Below, in pieces: positions 8,383 to 15,514 of a stretch of DNA of 24,428 nucleotides. Within the stretch, counting starts at the first letter, position 1; every line of letters begins with the position of its first letter. Made by a program: the position numbers and the translations under genes. Location: NCBI GenBank assembly GCA_946886475.1, contig CAMPIQ010000045.1, forward strand, positions 1 to 24,428, in the 5' to 3' direction. The notes beneath the pieces are model-generated. The model did not search any database, had not been told where the DNA came from, and was given only the letters and a program-made list of their open reading frames with translations. Origin of the DNA: an uncultured Chitinophagales bacterium (GTDB lineage: Bacteria > Bacteroidota > Bacteroidia > Chitinophagales > Chitinophagaceae).

Positions 8383-9441
8383 ATGAACAAAACAGCGTTG
8401 AAACATTTCTTGGTATTCCGGTTTTCTTCCCTTGGCGATATTGCCATGACAGTTCCGGTCATCAGGCTATTGCTTCAACAACATACCGGCATCAGGATTA
8501 CAATGGTTTCAAATGATTTTGTAAGGCCATTATTTAAAGGTATCGACAGGCTGGAATTTTATGCAGTTGATAAAAAAGGGAAACACCGTGGCATAAAGGG
8601 CATGTATCGTTTGTTCAAAGAATTAGAAACGGCCGGACATGTTGATGGTGTGGCTGACCTGCATGATGTGCTCAGAACTAAATTGTTGAGAACTTTTTTT
8701 TATCTAAAGGGGAACCGGGTGGCTGTAATAGATAAAGGGAGAAAAGAAAAAAAAGAATTGACGCGCAAAAAAAACAAAAAGCTTCATCCGTTAAAATCAA
8801 ATTTCCTTCGCTATGCCGGGGTGTTCTCCAATTTGGGATATCCCATCAAATTAAATGCGCAAAACGCTACAATAAAACTTGCTGTACCAGGAGAACTTGC
8901 CCGGTTAAAAGATCTTGGACATGTACTCATTGGCATAGCGCCCTTTGCCCTGCACAAGGAGAAAACCTATCCTGCTGAGAAAATGAAACAGCTGATCAGA
9001 CTACTGTCCAAAAACAGTAAACTGAAATTGTTTTTGATAGGAGGCAGGGATGATGCTGAAGAACTGGAAACATGGCTTCCCGGTGCTGATGGAGTGGTTT
9101 CATGGGCTGGTAAAATGGACTTTCAAAAAGAATTGAATTATATCTCGTCACTTGATCTCATGGTAAGTATGGATTCAGCAAACATGCATCTTGCTTCCAT
9201 GTTTGGTGTGCCCGTGGTTTCAATTTGGGGAGGCACTCATCCATACCTTGGATTTTATGGATGGGGACAATCGCCCCTCAATGCGGTACAGGTGGATCTG
9301 GAATGCAGGCCATCCTCTGTTTTTGGAAATAAGCCCTGTCACAATGATCTTGCCTGCATGAACATGATATCACCTATTGTGATCTTTGAAAAAATTATCC
9401 GGCAACTGAATCTGGAACATTATGAAATTTCTCGTAATTAG
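8383..9441 (+). CDS. Glycosyltransferase family 9 (ADP-heptose:LPS heptosyltransferase-like) protein 1
   Basis: This is a 352-residue cytoplasmic or peripheral-membrane GT-B fold transferase. It opens with the GT9 N-terminal nucleotide-fold motif FLVFRFSSLGDIAMTVPVI (about 9-27). An exceptionally Lys-rich loop at about 116-133 could contact membrane phosphate. The C-terminal domain has IGIAPFALHKEKTYPAEKM (about 186-204) and the donor-site motif SMDSANMHLASMFGVPVVSI (about 263-282), which in heptosyltransferases contacts ADP-heptose. The end carries spaced Cys residues (CRPSS...C....C) that recur in the next gene. It starts directly after the DUF4254 stop and overlaps the second GT9 by 20 bp. 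The acceptor is unknown; heptose is the family default, not proven. Confidence 0.9.
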   Translation: MNKTALKHFLVFRFSSLGDIAMTVPVIRLLLQQHTGIRITMVSNDFVRPLFKGIDRLEFYAVDKKGKHRGIKGMYRLFKELETAGHVDGVADLHDVLRTKLLRTFFYLKGNRVAVIDKGRKEKKELTRKKNKKLHPLKSNFLRYAGVFSNLGYPIKLNAQNATIKLAVPGELARLKDLGHVLIGIAPFALHKEKTYPAEKMKQLIRLLSKNSKLKLFLIGGRDDAEELETWLPGADGVVSWAGKMDFQKELNYISSLDLMVSMDSANMHLASMFGVPVVSIWGGTHPYLGFYGWGQSPLNAVQVDLECRPSSVFGNKPCHNDLACMNMISPIVIFEKIIRQLNLEHYEISRN

Positions 9442-10447
9442 AACAGGCGATATTGGAGACATTGTACTTTCAACCCCTGTTATCAGGTGTATAAAAAAAC
9501 AATTGCCTCTTGCCGAAGTGCACTTTCTGCTGAACAGCAGGTTTCGCTTGTTGCTGGAACAAAATCCATACGTTGATAAAGTTCACTCTTTTACAGAAAG
9601 TGAAACTATTGGGGAAGAACTGAGGTCTGAAAATTTTGACATCGTCATTGACCTGCAGGATGACAGGTTTTCCAGGCGTATAATCAGAGAACTCGGTGTA
9701 ACCGCAAAGTCATACGATAGGCTTGCGTTCAAAAAAGCGCTTTATACCAGATTTAAGGTGAATACCATGCCATCGTTGCATGTGGTTGACCGTTATTTGA
9801 AAACCGTTGAATCGTTGCAGGTAAAAGATGATGGCGAAGGACTGGATTATTTCATACCATCAAGAGATGAAGTAGTGGAGAAGGACATACCAGCCTCCCA
9901 TCATCTTGGATATATAGCATTGGTAATTGGCGGGTCTAAGTTCAATAAGAAAATGCCGGTAGAAAAACTAAAAGAAATCTGCCTGGCTATAGATCATCCT
10001 ATCATTTTACTTGGTGCCAATGAAGATTTCAATGAAGGATATCAGGTGAGCAGTATCGATCCCGTTAAGATCTATAATGCCTGCGGAAAATTCAACCTGA
10101 ATGAAAGCGCTGATCTTTTAAAAAAATCCAGACTGGTGATCAGCCACGATACAGGGCTCATGCATATAGCCGCTGCTTTGAAAAAGCCCATCATCAGTGT
10201 GTGGGGGAGTACGGTGCCCTCTTTTGGTATGGTGCCCTATTATGGAAAGCGTTTTCAGAACAGGGTTTCTTCAGAAATGATCCAGGTAAAAAATTTATGG
10301 TGCAGGCCCTGTTCTGAAAGAGGATTGGATCATTGTCCGCAGGGACATTTTAAATGCATGAAAAAGATCTCCGTTCCGGCTGTTGTGGAACAAGTAAAAG
10401 CGCTACTGAAAGCAGATCAGAATTCAAATTCCTTTACTGAAGGATGA
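9422..10447 (+). CDS. Glycosyltransferase family 9 (heptosyltransferase-like) protein 2
   Basis: This 341-residue paralogue of the preceding gene reads MKFLVIRTGDIGDIVLSTPV at its start, the canonical GT9 motif. The C-terminal domain contains LGYIALVIGGSKFNKKMP (about 161-178) and SHDTGLMHIAAALKKPIISV (about 241-260), the D-T-G-x-M-H-x-A-A donor-binding signature. It closes with the Cys cluster LWCRPCSERGLDHCPQGHFK and CM, common in GT9 enzymes. The start ATG lies inside the end of the previous gene (20-bp overlap, another frame), implying translational coupling and a two-transferase module acting in sequence on the same glycan. Its 3' end overlaps the convergent MgtC-family gene by 31 bp. 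Confidence 0.92.
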   Translation: MKFLVIRTGDIGDIVLSTPVIRCIKKQLPLAEVHFLLNSRFRLLLEQNPYVDKVHSFTESETIGEELRSENFDIVIDLQDDRFSRRIIRELGVTAKSYDRLAFKKALYTRFKVNTMPSLHVVDRYLKTVESLQVKDDGEGLDYFIPSRDEVVEKDIPASHHLGYIALVIGGSKFNKKMPVEKLKEICLAIDHPIILLGANEDFNEGYQVSSIDPVKIYNACGKFNLNESADLLKKSRLVISHDTGLMHIAAALKKPIISVWGSTVPSFGMVPYYGKRFQNRVSSEMIQVKNLWCRPCSERGLDHCPQGHFKCMKKISVPAVVEQVKALLKADQNSNSFTEG

Positions 10448-11049
10448 TGAAGCATTTTTTTACTGAAATCATTATGGTGTTTCTCCGGTCCGCGTACATG
10501 CCAGGTGCCAATAATAAAGTCGCCCTTTTTAGTTCTTTTCACCCGTTTGAATATCAGACCACTCTGTCTGAGCATATTTTCATATTCTTTTAATAGGTCT
10601 TCACGGTATTCGCTAACGATGGTATAGGTATGCGACTGGTTAAAATTATCAATAACAGATTCGAGCCTGGTGAATAGTAAAAGCGAAGCCAGCACAATGA
10701 TGGTGGTGATACCTACCAGTAAATAGGCACCGTTGGCTATGCCCATGCCCAGTGCAGCCACGGCCCAGATAGTTGCGGCGGTTGTAATTCCATTTACCCG
10801 GTTATCGGTTTTAAAAATTACACCTGCGCCAAGAAAGCCAATGCCGGTAACAATATTTGAAGCAATGCGGGAGGGACTTACATCATCAAACTGGCTGGAA
10901 AAAGTTGTAAATAAAAATGACCCAAGGCAAATGAGTATCATGGTACGGAACCCTGCGGATTTGCTGAAATATTCACGCTCTGCACCGATCAGTCCGCCAA
11001 CAAGGATCACATACAACAGTCTTAATAACAACTCATCTATTGAAATCAT
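10417..11049 (-). CDS. MgtC/SapB family membrane protein
   Basis: Choosing the ATG at 11049 gives 210 residues. A longer in-frame reading from 11127 adds 26 residues with no family character and would leave only two bases before the divergent lipoprotein start. MgtC-family proteins are polytopic inner-membrane proteins linked to Mg2+ limitation, ATP synthase modulation and virulence in some bacteria. The hallmark blocks are present: GGLIGAEREYFSKSAGFRTM (about 18-37), NIVTGIGFLGAGVIFK (about 63-78) and GITTAATIWAVAALGMGIA (about 85-103). A cytoplasmic ACT-like C-terminal domain of about 85 residues follows. The gene overlaps the GT9 gene tail-to-tail. Confidence 0.9.
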   Translation of the reverse strand: MISIDELLLRLLYVILVGGLIGAEREYFSKSAGFRTMILICLGSFLFTTFSSQFDDVSPSRIASNIVTGIGFLGAGVIFKTDNRVNGITTAATIWAVAALGMGIANGAYLLVGITTIIVLASLLLFTRLESVIDNFNQSHTYTIVSEYREDLLKEYENMLRQSGLIFKRVKRTKKGDFIIGTWHVRGPEKHHNDFSKKMLHHPSVKEFEF

Positions 11050-11129
11050 ACTCAAATTTATTACACTAAAATAAGGGCATTTTGATGGTCTGATAATTGT
11101 ACAATCAGTCCGGAACAAAATAAACAATT

Positions 11130-11612
11130 ATGAAAGCTAGTATTTTATTTATTGCGGGCTCCATGGTATTTGGATTATCAGCCTGTAATAATGCTGAAAG
11201 CAGGTATATGAACCTGTCAACCGGCGAAGGCGTTGAACTGGAAAAAGATGAGAAAACCGGATTGATGGTGGATGCGGAAACAGGTGAGCCGGTGGAGATT
11301 TATGTAGATACCAGGTCGAAAGACACCATCTGGGGATCCACAGGTGAAGTGATCAATGGTTATGTATATAGAACTGATAATGGTGAGTGGGAATTCAAAG
11401 AGGAAGATTTTAAAGTGAAAGCCGATGGAGATGAATATAAAATGAAATCAGGCGATGATTACAAAGTAAAACGTGATGATGGTGAATACAAGATCAAAAA
11501 TGGAGATTATAAAAAGGAAGTGGAGAAGGATGGCGATATTACCATTAAAAATGGGGATACCAAGATCAAGATAGACGGCGAGACCGGTGAGCGTAAGGTA
11601 AAGAACGACTAA
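11130..11612 (+). CDS. Predicted lipoprotein with charged repetitive C-terminus
   Basis: This is a 160-residue protein of unrecognised family. A short hydrophobic signal ends in the lipobox LSAC-N with the acylated Cys at residue 19, so the mature protein should be membrane-anchored in the periplasm or at the outer membrane. Residues 28-75 are a folded-looking segment (GLMVDAETGEPVEIYVDTRS). From about residue 90 to the end, short units of the form (D)G-(D/E)-Y-K-(V/I/M)-K-x-(G/D) repeat six or more times, alternating Lys with Asp/Glu. This implies an extended beta-rich or disordered zwitterionic tail. It is divergent from the MgtC gene. Function unknown. Confidence 0.82.
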   Translation: MKASILFIAGSMVFGLSACNNAESRYMNLSTGEGVELEKDEKTGLMVDAETGEPVEIYVDTRSKDTIWGSTGEVINGYVYRTDNGEWEFKEEDFKVKADGDEYKMKSGDDYKVKRDDGEYKIKNGDYKKEVEKDGDITIKNGDTKIKIDGETGERKVKND

Positions 11613-11620
11613 AAGCCAAT

Positions 11621-11644
11621 GGCCAAAGGCGATAGCCTTTGGCC
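11621..11644 (+). terminator. Terminator hairpin shared by convergent genes
   Basis: A perfect 10-bp stem, GGCCAAAGGC / GCCTTTGGCC with a GATA loop, starts eight bases after the lipoprotein stop and is followed by TCTTTT on the plus strand. It also lies just past the stop of the convergent 11649-12224 gene, though the T-tract on that side is poor. The left arm is part of a heptad series (GCCAATG, GCCAAAG, GCGATAG) at 11615-11635. Confidence 0.75.
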
Positions 11645-11648
11645 TCTT

Positions 11649-12224
11649 TTATGGCGTACCTTCATTCACATTATCATTATCCGCACTGCCCAGGCTATAA
11701 TCGTTATTTTCCTCATCTTCTGCCCCGCTGTTTTCTGCCCGGTCATCCAGTTCAGATCCGGGAATATCAAGGTCCTTTCCGGATCTTTCGCTTCCGAAGC
11801 TGGATTCATTTAATGGTACATTTTCAAAATCAGTATTATCCATTGCCGCTCTTTCCAGGTTGTCTTCATCCGTGGTAGACATGTAGTCGATCTTTTCAAG
11901 TGTTGCCCGTTCCTGCCTGTTCACATCAGCTTCATTACCACTTCGCAGGTCTGCTTCATCATCATCTTCAAAAATGTTGCGTCCTTCTTCATCATCAGAT
12001 GAAATGGTAGTATCGGATAGCATGCCTGCAGGAGGTGCGTTTACAAATTCCTGACCTGGTATATCCTTTACATCAGGCAGGTCAATATAAGTTTCTTCAG
12101 GTTCCATTCTTTCACGGTCGCCCTGGGAATCGGGCAGATCATTTGGCGCTGAAGAATTTTTCTCATGACGGCTGGCACCTCTTTGGTCAGCATCAGACTG
12201 GTTGTTGTTTTTTCTATTTTCCAT
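11649..12224 (-). CDS. Highly acidic, probably intrinsically disordered protein
   Basis: This is a 191-residue protein with no signal peptide, no hydrophobic segment and very few large hydrophobics. Asp, Glu, Asn and Ser dominate. The N-terminal third is polar and mixed (MENRKNNNQSDADQRGASRH). The middle holds acidic runs such as SSDDEEGRNIFEDDDEADLR, and the C-terminal part alternates short DNxDFENVPLN-like motifs. I recognise no domain. The coherent amino-acid bias, a clear start and the terminator just past its stop argue for a real gene. It has no operon partner on its strand; the next gene upstream is divergent. Function unknown. Confidence 0.7.
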   Translation of the reverse strand: MENRKNNNQSDADQRGASRHEKNSSAPNDLPDSQGDRERMEPEETYIDLPDVKDIPGQEFVNAPPAGMLSDTTISSDDEEGRNIFEDDDEADLRSGNEADVNRQERATLEKIDYMSTTDEDNLERAAMDNTDFENVPLNESSFGSERSGKDLDIPGSELDDRAENSGAEDEENNDYSLGSADNDNVNEGTP

Positions 12225-12291
12225 GACCGGTTTATGATCAGTACTTAAAATTCTATGCCCGGATACAAAGCCGGTATCAACATATCCCCAT

Positions 12292-12329
12292 ACCGTAGTA
12301 ATACTGGAAATTTCAGGTAGTACTACGGT
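12292..12329. promoter_or_regulatory. 38-bp imperfect palindrome, putative operator of the two-component operon
   Basis: The outer arms ACCGTAGTA (12292-12300) and TACTACGGT (12321-12329) are perfect inverted copies. Over the full 19-bp half-sites 16 positions match, with AAA/TTT at the centre. Inside are two 10-bp elements, GTAGTAATAC (12295-12304) and GTAGTACTAC (12317-12326), 22 bp apart, or about two helical turns, which fits cooperative binding of dimers on one DNA face. The site lies 57 bp upstream of the first gene of an operon ending in a LuxR-type regulator, and overlaps a TTTG that could be a -33 element. Binding by that regulator is inference. Confidence 0.65.
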
Positions 12330-12385
12330 TTGTTAAATGCAGTTTATAAAGCATCTTTCCACTTTATTCCACCAAAATATCTGTT

Positions 12386-12748
12386 ATGCCGTCAAAACAT
12401 TTAATTTCTTTAAATGAAGCACATGAAATGATTTCAAAGTTCAGAAAGATGAAAGAGGTGATCCTCAAAGACAACTTTCTCAACCTGGATATTCTTCCCA
12501 ATTGCGAAACATTTGAACGAAGTGCATTTGATACCATTCTTGCCAAAGAAGGTTGCACTTCTGTAAGGGCTTACCTGGGAATGGATGCATTGGATCAGGT
12601 GAGATTGATCTTTGTTGGCGTTAATGAAAATAATGAGGACCTGATTAATTCAGTGAACACCGCAGATGAGGATGATGACGGGGATATTTTTGAAAACGGG
12701 GTGAGGTGTCCAAGTGTTTGCCCTCCGCCTTCACCTATAAATCCATAA
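12386..12748 (+). CDS. Small conserved hypothetical protein with Cys/Pro-rich tail
   Basis: This is a 120-residue protein of a type I associate with Chitinophagaceae genomes, but it has no assigned function. There is no signal peptide or TM helix. The body (about 1-90) includes NCETFERSAFDTILAKEGCT (about 39-58), VRAYLGMDALDQVRLIFVGV (about 60-79) and NENNEDLIN. An acidic linker (ADEDDDGDIFE, about 93-103) leads to the C-terminal GVRCPSVCPPPSPINP, with two Cys in a CPxxCPP arrangement. Two further Cys (C40, C57) are in the body. It is the first gene of an operon with a membrane protein, a histidine kinase and a response regulator, 7 bp before the next gene. A role as signal, ligand-binding or redox/metal partner is open. 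Confidence 0.8.
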   Translation: MPSKHLISLNEAHEMISKFRKMKEVILKDNFLNLDILPNCETFERSAFDTILAKEGCTSVRAYLGMDALDQVRLIFVGVNENNEDLINSVNTADEDDDGDIFENGVRCPSVCPPPSPINP

Positions 12749-12755
12749 ATAAGTA

Positions 12756-13409
12756 ATGCCCTTAGAAGTAGTAGTATTGTTAAGTTTTAGCGTTTTGATA
12801 GCAGCCGTGATTGCATTCGCTAATTTTTCAAAGATCAGGAGTATATATTACCCCTTTATATATGTGATCTGGCTGGCATCTCTGAATGAGATCATCACTT
12901 ACATACTCTATAAAAATGGCATGTACAATATTATCAACAGTAATATTTATTGCCTGCTCGAGGCATTGTTGTTATTATGGTTCTTTAAGAACATAGGTTG
13001 CTTTCAGTTGTATAAATGGATGGTACATGTACTTGGTATTACCTTTATCATAACCTGGTTTGTTGATAATTTTGTCATCAACCAGTTTGGTAAAGAATAT
13101 AGTTCATGGTTTATACTCGTATATTCCTTTCCGGTAGTATTGTTAAGTATTAATGCCATTAACAGGTTGTTGATCAGGGAACGGGAGTTACTCCGGAATC
13201 CAACTTTTTTAATTTGTATCGGCTTTATTGTTTTCTTTACATACAGGATAGTTGTGGAGGTGTTCTGGGTTTATGGACTGGCGGCGAGTCTTACTTTTGC
13301 AAGTAAAGTGTATGATATATTATCCATTATCAATCTTCTATGTAATTTAATATATGCACTAGCCATTTTATGGATGCAAAAGAAACAAGCCTTTACACTG
13401 CAGTATTGA
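12756..13409 (+). CDS. Polytopic membrane protein of a two-component operon
   Basis: This is a 217-residue protein with about seven hydrophobic segments (roughly 4-24, 30-50, 63-78, 88-106, 118-138, 149-170 and 185-208) and short loops. I recognise no family signature. It sits between the small Cys/Pro-tail protein (7 bp upstream) and the histidine kinase, whose start lies inside its last 40 bp in another frame, so synthesis is coupled to the kinase. The kinase itself has only one TM helix and almost no extracytoplasmic part, so this protein is a natural candidate for the sensing or receptor subunit. That role is inferred from context alone. Confidence 0.85.
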   Translation: MPLEVVVLLSFSVLIAAVIAFANFSKIRSIYYPFIYVIWLASLNEIITYILYKNGMYNIINSNIYCLLEALLLLWFFKNIGCFQLYKWMVHVLGITFIITWFVDNFVINQFGKEYSSWFILVYSFPVVLLSINAINRLLIRERELLRNPTFLICIGFIVFFTYRIVVEVFWVYGLAASLTFASKVYDILSIINLLCNLIYALAILWMQKKQAFTLQY

Positions 13410-14155
13410 TTGTAAGTGTTGTGATTGGAACCATCATCACTTACTTTATTATCTCTATTGTGCGGCAGCATCGCCGTAGTCTTCAGTTGTATAAGCAAAG
13501 CATCCAGACAGAGATCACCACACTGGAGAAGGAAAGGGTGCGCATGGCTGCCGATCTTCATGATGAAGTGGGCCCTGTACTTTCATCGATCAAATTAAGG
13601 ATCGGCAGTATTGATGTACTCACCGTGGATGATCAGCTTGAGATTGAAAAAACTTCACTTCAGATCGATAACCTGATCAAGCGAATGAGGGAAATTTCAT
13701 TCGACCTGATGCCAAATTCACTGATCAGGAAAGGTTTGCCTGAAGCTTTAGGTGAATTCATTGACTATTGCTCAAAGAACGGTGATCTTGAAATAAAGTT
13801 CAGCTATACGCCCCTCACCATTACCCGGCAGCAATCTATCAATCTTTACCGAATTGTTCAGGAGGTGATCCACAACACCAGAAAGCATGCTAAAGCAAAC
13901 CGGTTACAGATTGAATTAAAGCAGGAAAAACAATTGATTGTACTGGCTACAAATGATAATGGGGTCGGGTTTAATTACCATGATAAGGTGAAGGATGCCG
14001 GTGGAATGGGATTGCACAATTTATTAAGCCGTACTGAAATGATGGGAGGGAAAATGTTTATTGATTCAAAAAAAGGAAGAGGAACTACATATATTTTTGA
14101 AATACCAACTACATCAAAAGATAAACATGAGTACAATAAGGATAGTTTTAGCTGA
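13370..14155 (+). CDS. Sensor histidine kinase, NarL/DesK type (HisKA_3 + HATPase_c)
   Basis: This is a 261-residue kinase. A single TM helix (about 10-30) is followed by a short coil, then the dimerisation/phosphoacceptor box ERVRMAADLHDEVGPVLSSI with the predicted phospho-His at H64, the HisKA_3 form used by kinases that pair with NarL-type regulators. The ATPase domain shows the N-box RIVQEVIHNTRKHAKA (about 157-172), G1 NDNGVGF (about 191-197) and G2 GGMGLHNLLSR (about 207-217). There is no extracytoplasmic sensor domain, so the input probably comes through the TM helix or the adjacent polytopic membrane protein. It overlaps that gene by 40 bp and the response regulator by 29 bp. Confidence 0.95.
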   Translation: MDAKETSLYTAVLIVSVVIGTIITYFIISIVRQHRRSLQLYKQSIQTEITTLEKERVRMAADLHDEVGPVLSSIKLRIGSIDVLTVDDQLEIEKTSLQIDNLIKRMREISFDLMPNSLIRKGLPEALGEFIDYCSKNGDLEIKFSYTPLTITRQQSINLYRIVQEVIHNTRKHAKANRLQIELKQEKQLIVLATNDNGVGFNYHDKVKDAGGMGLHNLLSRTEMMGGKMFIDSKKGRGTTYIFEIPTTSKDKHEYNKDSFS

Positions 14156-14783
14156 CGACCACGAGATCTTCAGGGATGGATTCAGGGCCATGTTGAAAAA
14201 ACAGCCTTCAGTACTGTTGATTGGCGAAGCTTCCAATGGCGAAGAACTGATTGAACTGGCAGGAAAATTAAATCCTGATGTCATTGTTACTGATATTAAA
14301 ATGCCCAGGCTTGACGGACTGGATGCCACACGGCGTCTTACCGCCGAATTTCCTCATATTGGTATCATTGCCTTATCCATGTTTGATGAAGAAAACCTGA
14401 TAGTGGACATGCTGGATGCCGGCGCCAAAGGTTATCTGCTGAAAAATGCCCATAAAGATGAGATCATTGAAGCTATAAAATCGGTGAAAGCAGGGCAAAC
14501 CTATTACTGCGATGGCACCTCTTTGAAACTAGCCGAAATGATCGGTAAAAGCAGGCATAGTGTGTTAACCAATCAAAAAAAACCTGATTTTTCTGAAAAA
14601 GACCTGGAGGTGATACGTTGCATCTGTACTCAGATGTCCAATAAGGAAATTGCTGCCCGGCTCAATCTCAGCATCCGGACCATTGAAGGCTACCGCGATC
14701 GCATACAGGAAAAAATCGGCGCCAGGAACGCTGCCGGAATCGTTGTATATGCTATAAAAAATAAGATCTACCAGTTAAGCTGA
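14127..14783 (+). CDS. NarL/FixJ-type response regulator (REC + LuxR HTH)
   Basis: This is a 218-residue DNA-binding regulator, cognate to the kinase it overlaps. I chose the ATG at 14127, which gives the normal start MSTIRIVLADDHEIF; an in-frame extension upstream to 14061 only adds residues encoded inside the kinase gene. The receiver domain has D10/D11, phospho-acceptor D56 (VTDIKMP), S84 and K106 in the switch positions. The LuxR helix-turn-helix is FSEKDLEVIRCICTQMSNKE and IAARLNLSIRTIEGYRDRI (about 152-190). The recognition helix carries IRTIEGYR. The likely targets are the palindromes at 12292-12329 and 15515-15537 (inference). Confidence 0.95.
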   Translation: MSTIRIVLADDHEIFRDGFRAMLKKQPSVLLIGEASNGEELIELAGKLNPDVIVTDIKMPRLDGLDATRRLTAEFPHIGIIALSMFDEENLIVDMLDAGAKGYLLKNAHKDEIIEAIKSVKAGQTYYCDGTSLKLAEMIGKSRHSVLTNQKKPDFSEKDLEVIRCICTQMSNKEIAARLNLSIRTIEGYRDRIQEKIGARNAAGIVVYAIKNKIYQLS

Positions 14784-15104
14784 TCAGATCAACTGCCTTC
14801 CTCTTTTTAAAATAGCCGCCAGCGTTTCATTGGAAGGATCTTTTTCACATTGTGATGCTTCCCACCGGTTGTTACGGTTACTAACGGTGATCAACATGGT
14901 ATGATTCCAGCTCACGGAACGAAAATAAAACAGCTCATGGTGCCCGCCTTGTTTCACCTCAACGCAGATCGCCGGTTTTTGTATCACCATGGAGGCATCA
15001 TCATATATTTCGGAGCGGTTGCCATTGATTGTATTGCATATGCCCTGCAACAGGAAGATCCGGTTATCAAAAGGATCAGTTATTATCCTTATTTCATTTG
15101 GCAT
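14784..15104 (-). CDS. Small hypothetical protein, convergent with the response regulator
   Basis: This is a 106-residue soluble protein of unrecognised family. The ATG at 15104 is chosen; the frame stays open upstream to a TTG at 15140, but that extension is poor. Visible features are a mixed alpha/beta-looking body, IRIITDPFDNRIFLLQGI near the N-terminus, three Cys, and a basic end (AAILKRGRQLI). The stop codon abuts the response regulator stop with no spacer. It lies 49 bp downstream of the 15154-15474 gene on the same strand, likely one transcript, and may belong to the same regulatory unit through the palindrome upstream of that gene. No function can be assigned. Confidence 0.65.
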   Translation of the reverse strand: MPNEIRIITDPFDNRIFLLQGICNTINGNRSEIYDDASMVIQKPAICVEVKQGGHHELFYFRSVSWNHTMLITVSNRNNRWEASQCEKDPSNETLAAILKRGRQLI

Positions 15105-15153
15105 GGCAGTAAAGGAAAAAGGGGCACAGATTAAAAACAAACAACACAGAGAG

Positions 15154-15474
15154 TCAGATCATGATTTCGATTTCGTCGAAACTTGCTATCAATTCCTTAC
15201 CCGCGTAGATCCGGATGGCATCGTATTTATCGATGCTTTCAATAGGTTCAGAATACAAAACCTCTTTTACAGGTCCATAAATATCCATGGGCTGCACGGG
15301 TATCATCAATTGAAGCATATTGTGTTCACAGGGCAATTTTATGAAACAGGGCTTTTGTTTACCGGCCTGTATTTCTCCTAAAATATAAAGGGTACCAAAT
15401 TGGGCAGAATCAAATTCGTCAAATTCTATCCATACCTCCCATAATCCCGTGTCAATTACAGCTTGGTTTACCAT
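15154..15474 (-). CDS. Small acidic hypothetical protein
   Basis: This is a 106-residue acidic protein without signal peptide or TM segment. Regularly spaced hydrophobics suggest a compact beta-rich fold (LWEVWIEFDEFDSAQFGTLY, about 11-30; PIESIDKYDAIRIYAGKELI, about 77-96). I recognise no family. Its ATG at 15474 is preceded, 37-60 bases upstream, by a palindromic sequence related to the one in front of the two-component operon, which suggests shared control. The gene downstream on the same strand (14784-15104) is the probable operon partner. Confidence 0.7.
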   Translation of the reverse strand: MVNQAVIDTGLWEVWIEFDEFDSAQFGTLYILGEIQAGKQKPCFIKLPCEHNMLQLMIPVQPMDIYGPVKEVLYSEPIESIDKYDAIRIYAGKELIASFDEIEIMI

Positions 15475-15514
15475 ACTGCCAAGTTAAGGCAGTAGCAATA
15501 TTGAAAAATTACGG

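Noticed and set aside
11053..11060. TAAATTTG on the minus strand as a -7 promoter element for the MgtC-family gene
   Set aside because: It is only three bases from the chosen start codon, and no TTTG sits about 19 bp upstream, so it would need a leaderless transcript with half a promoter.
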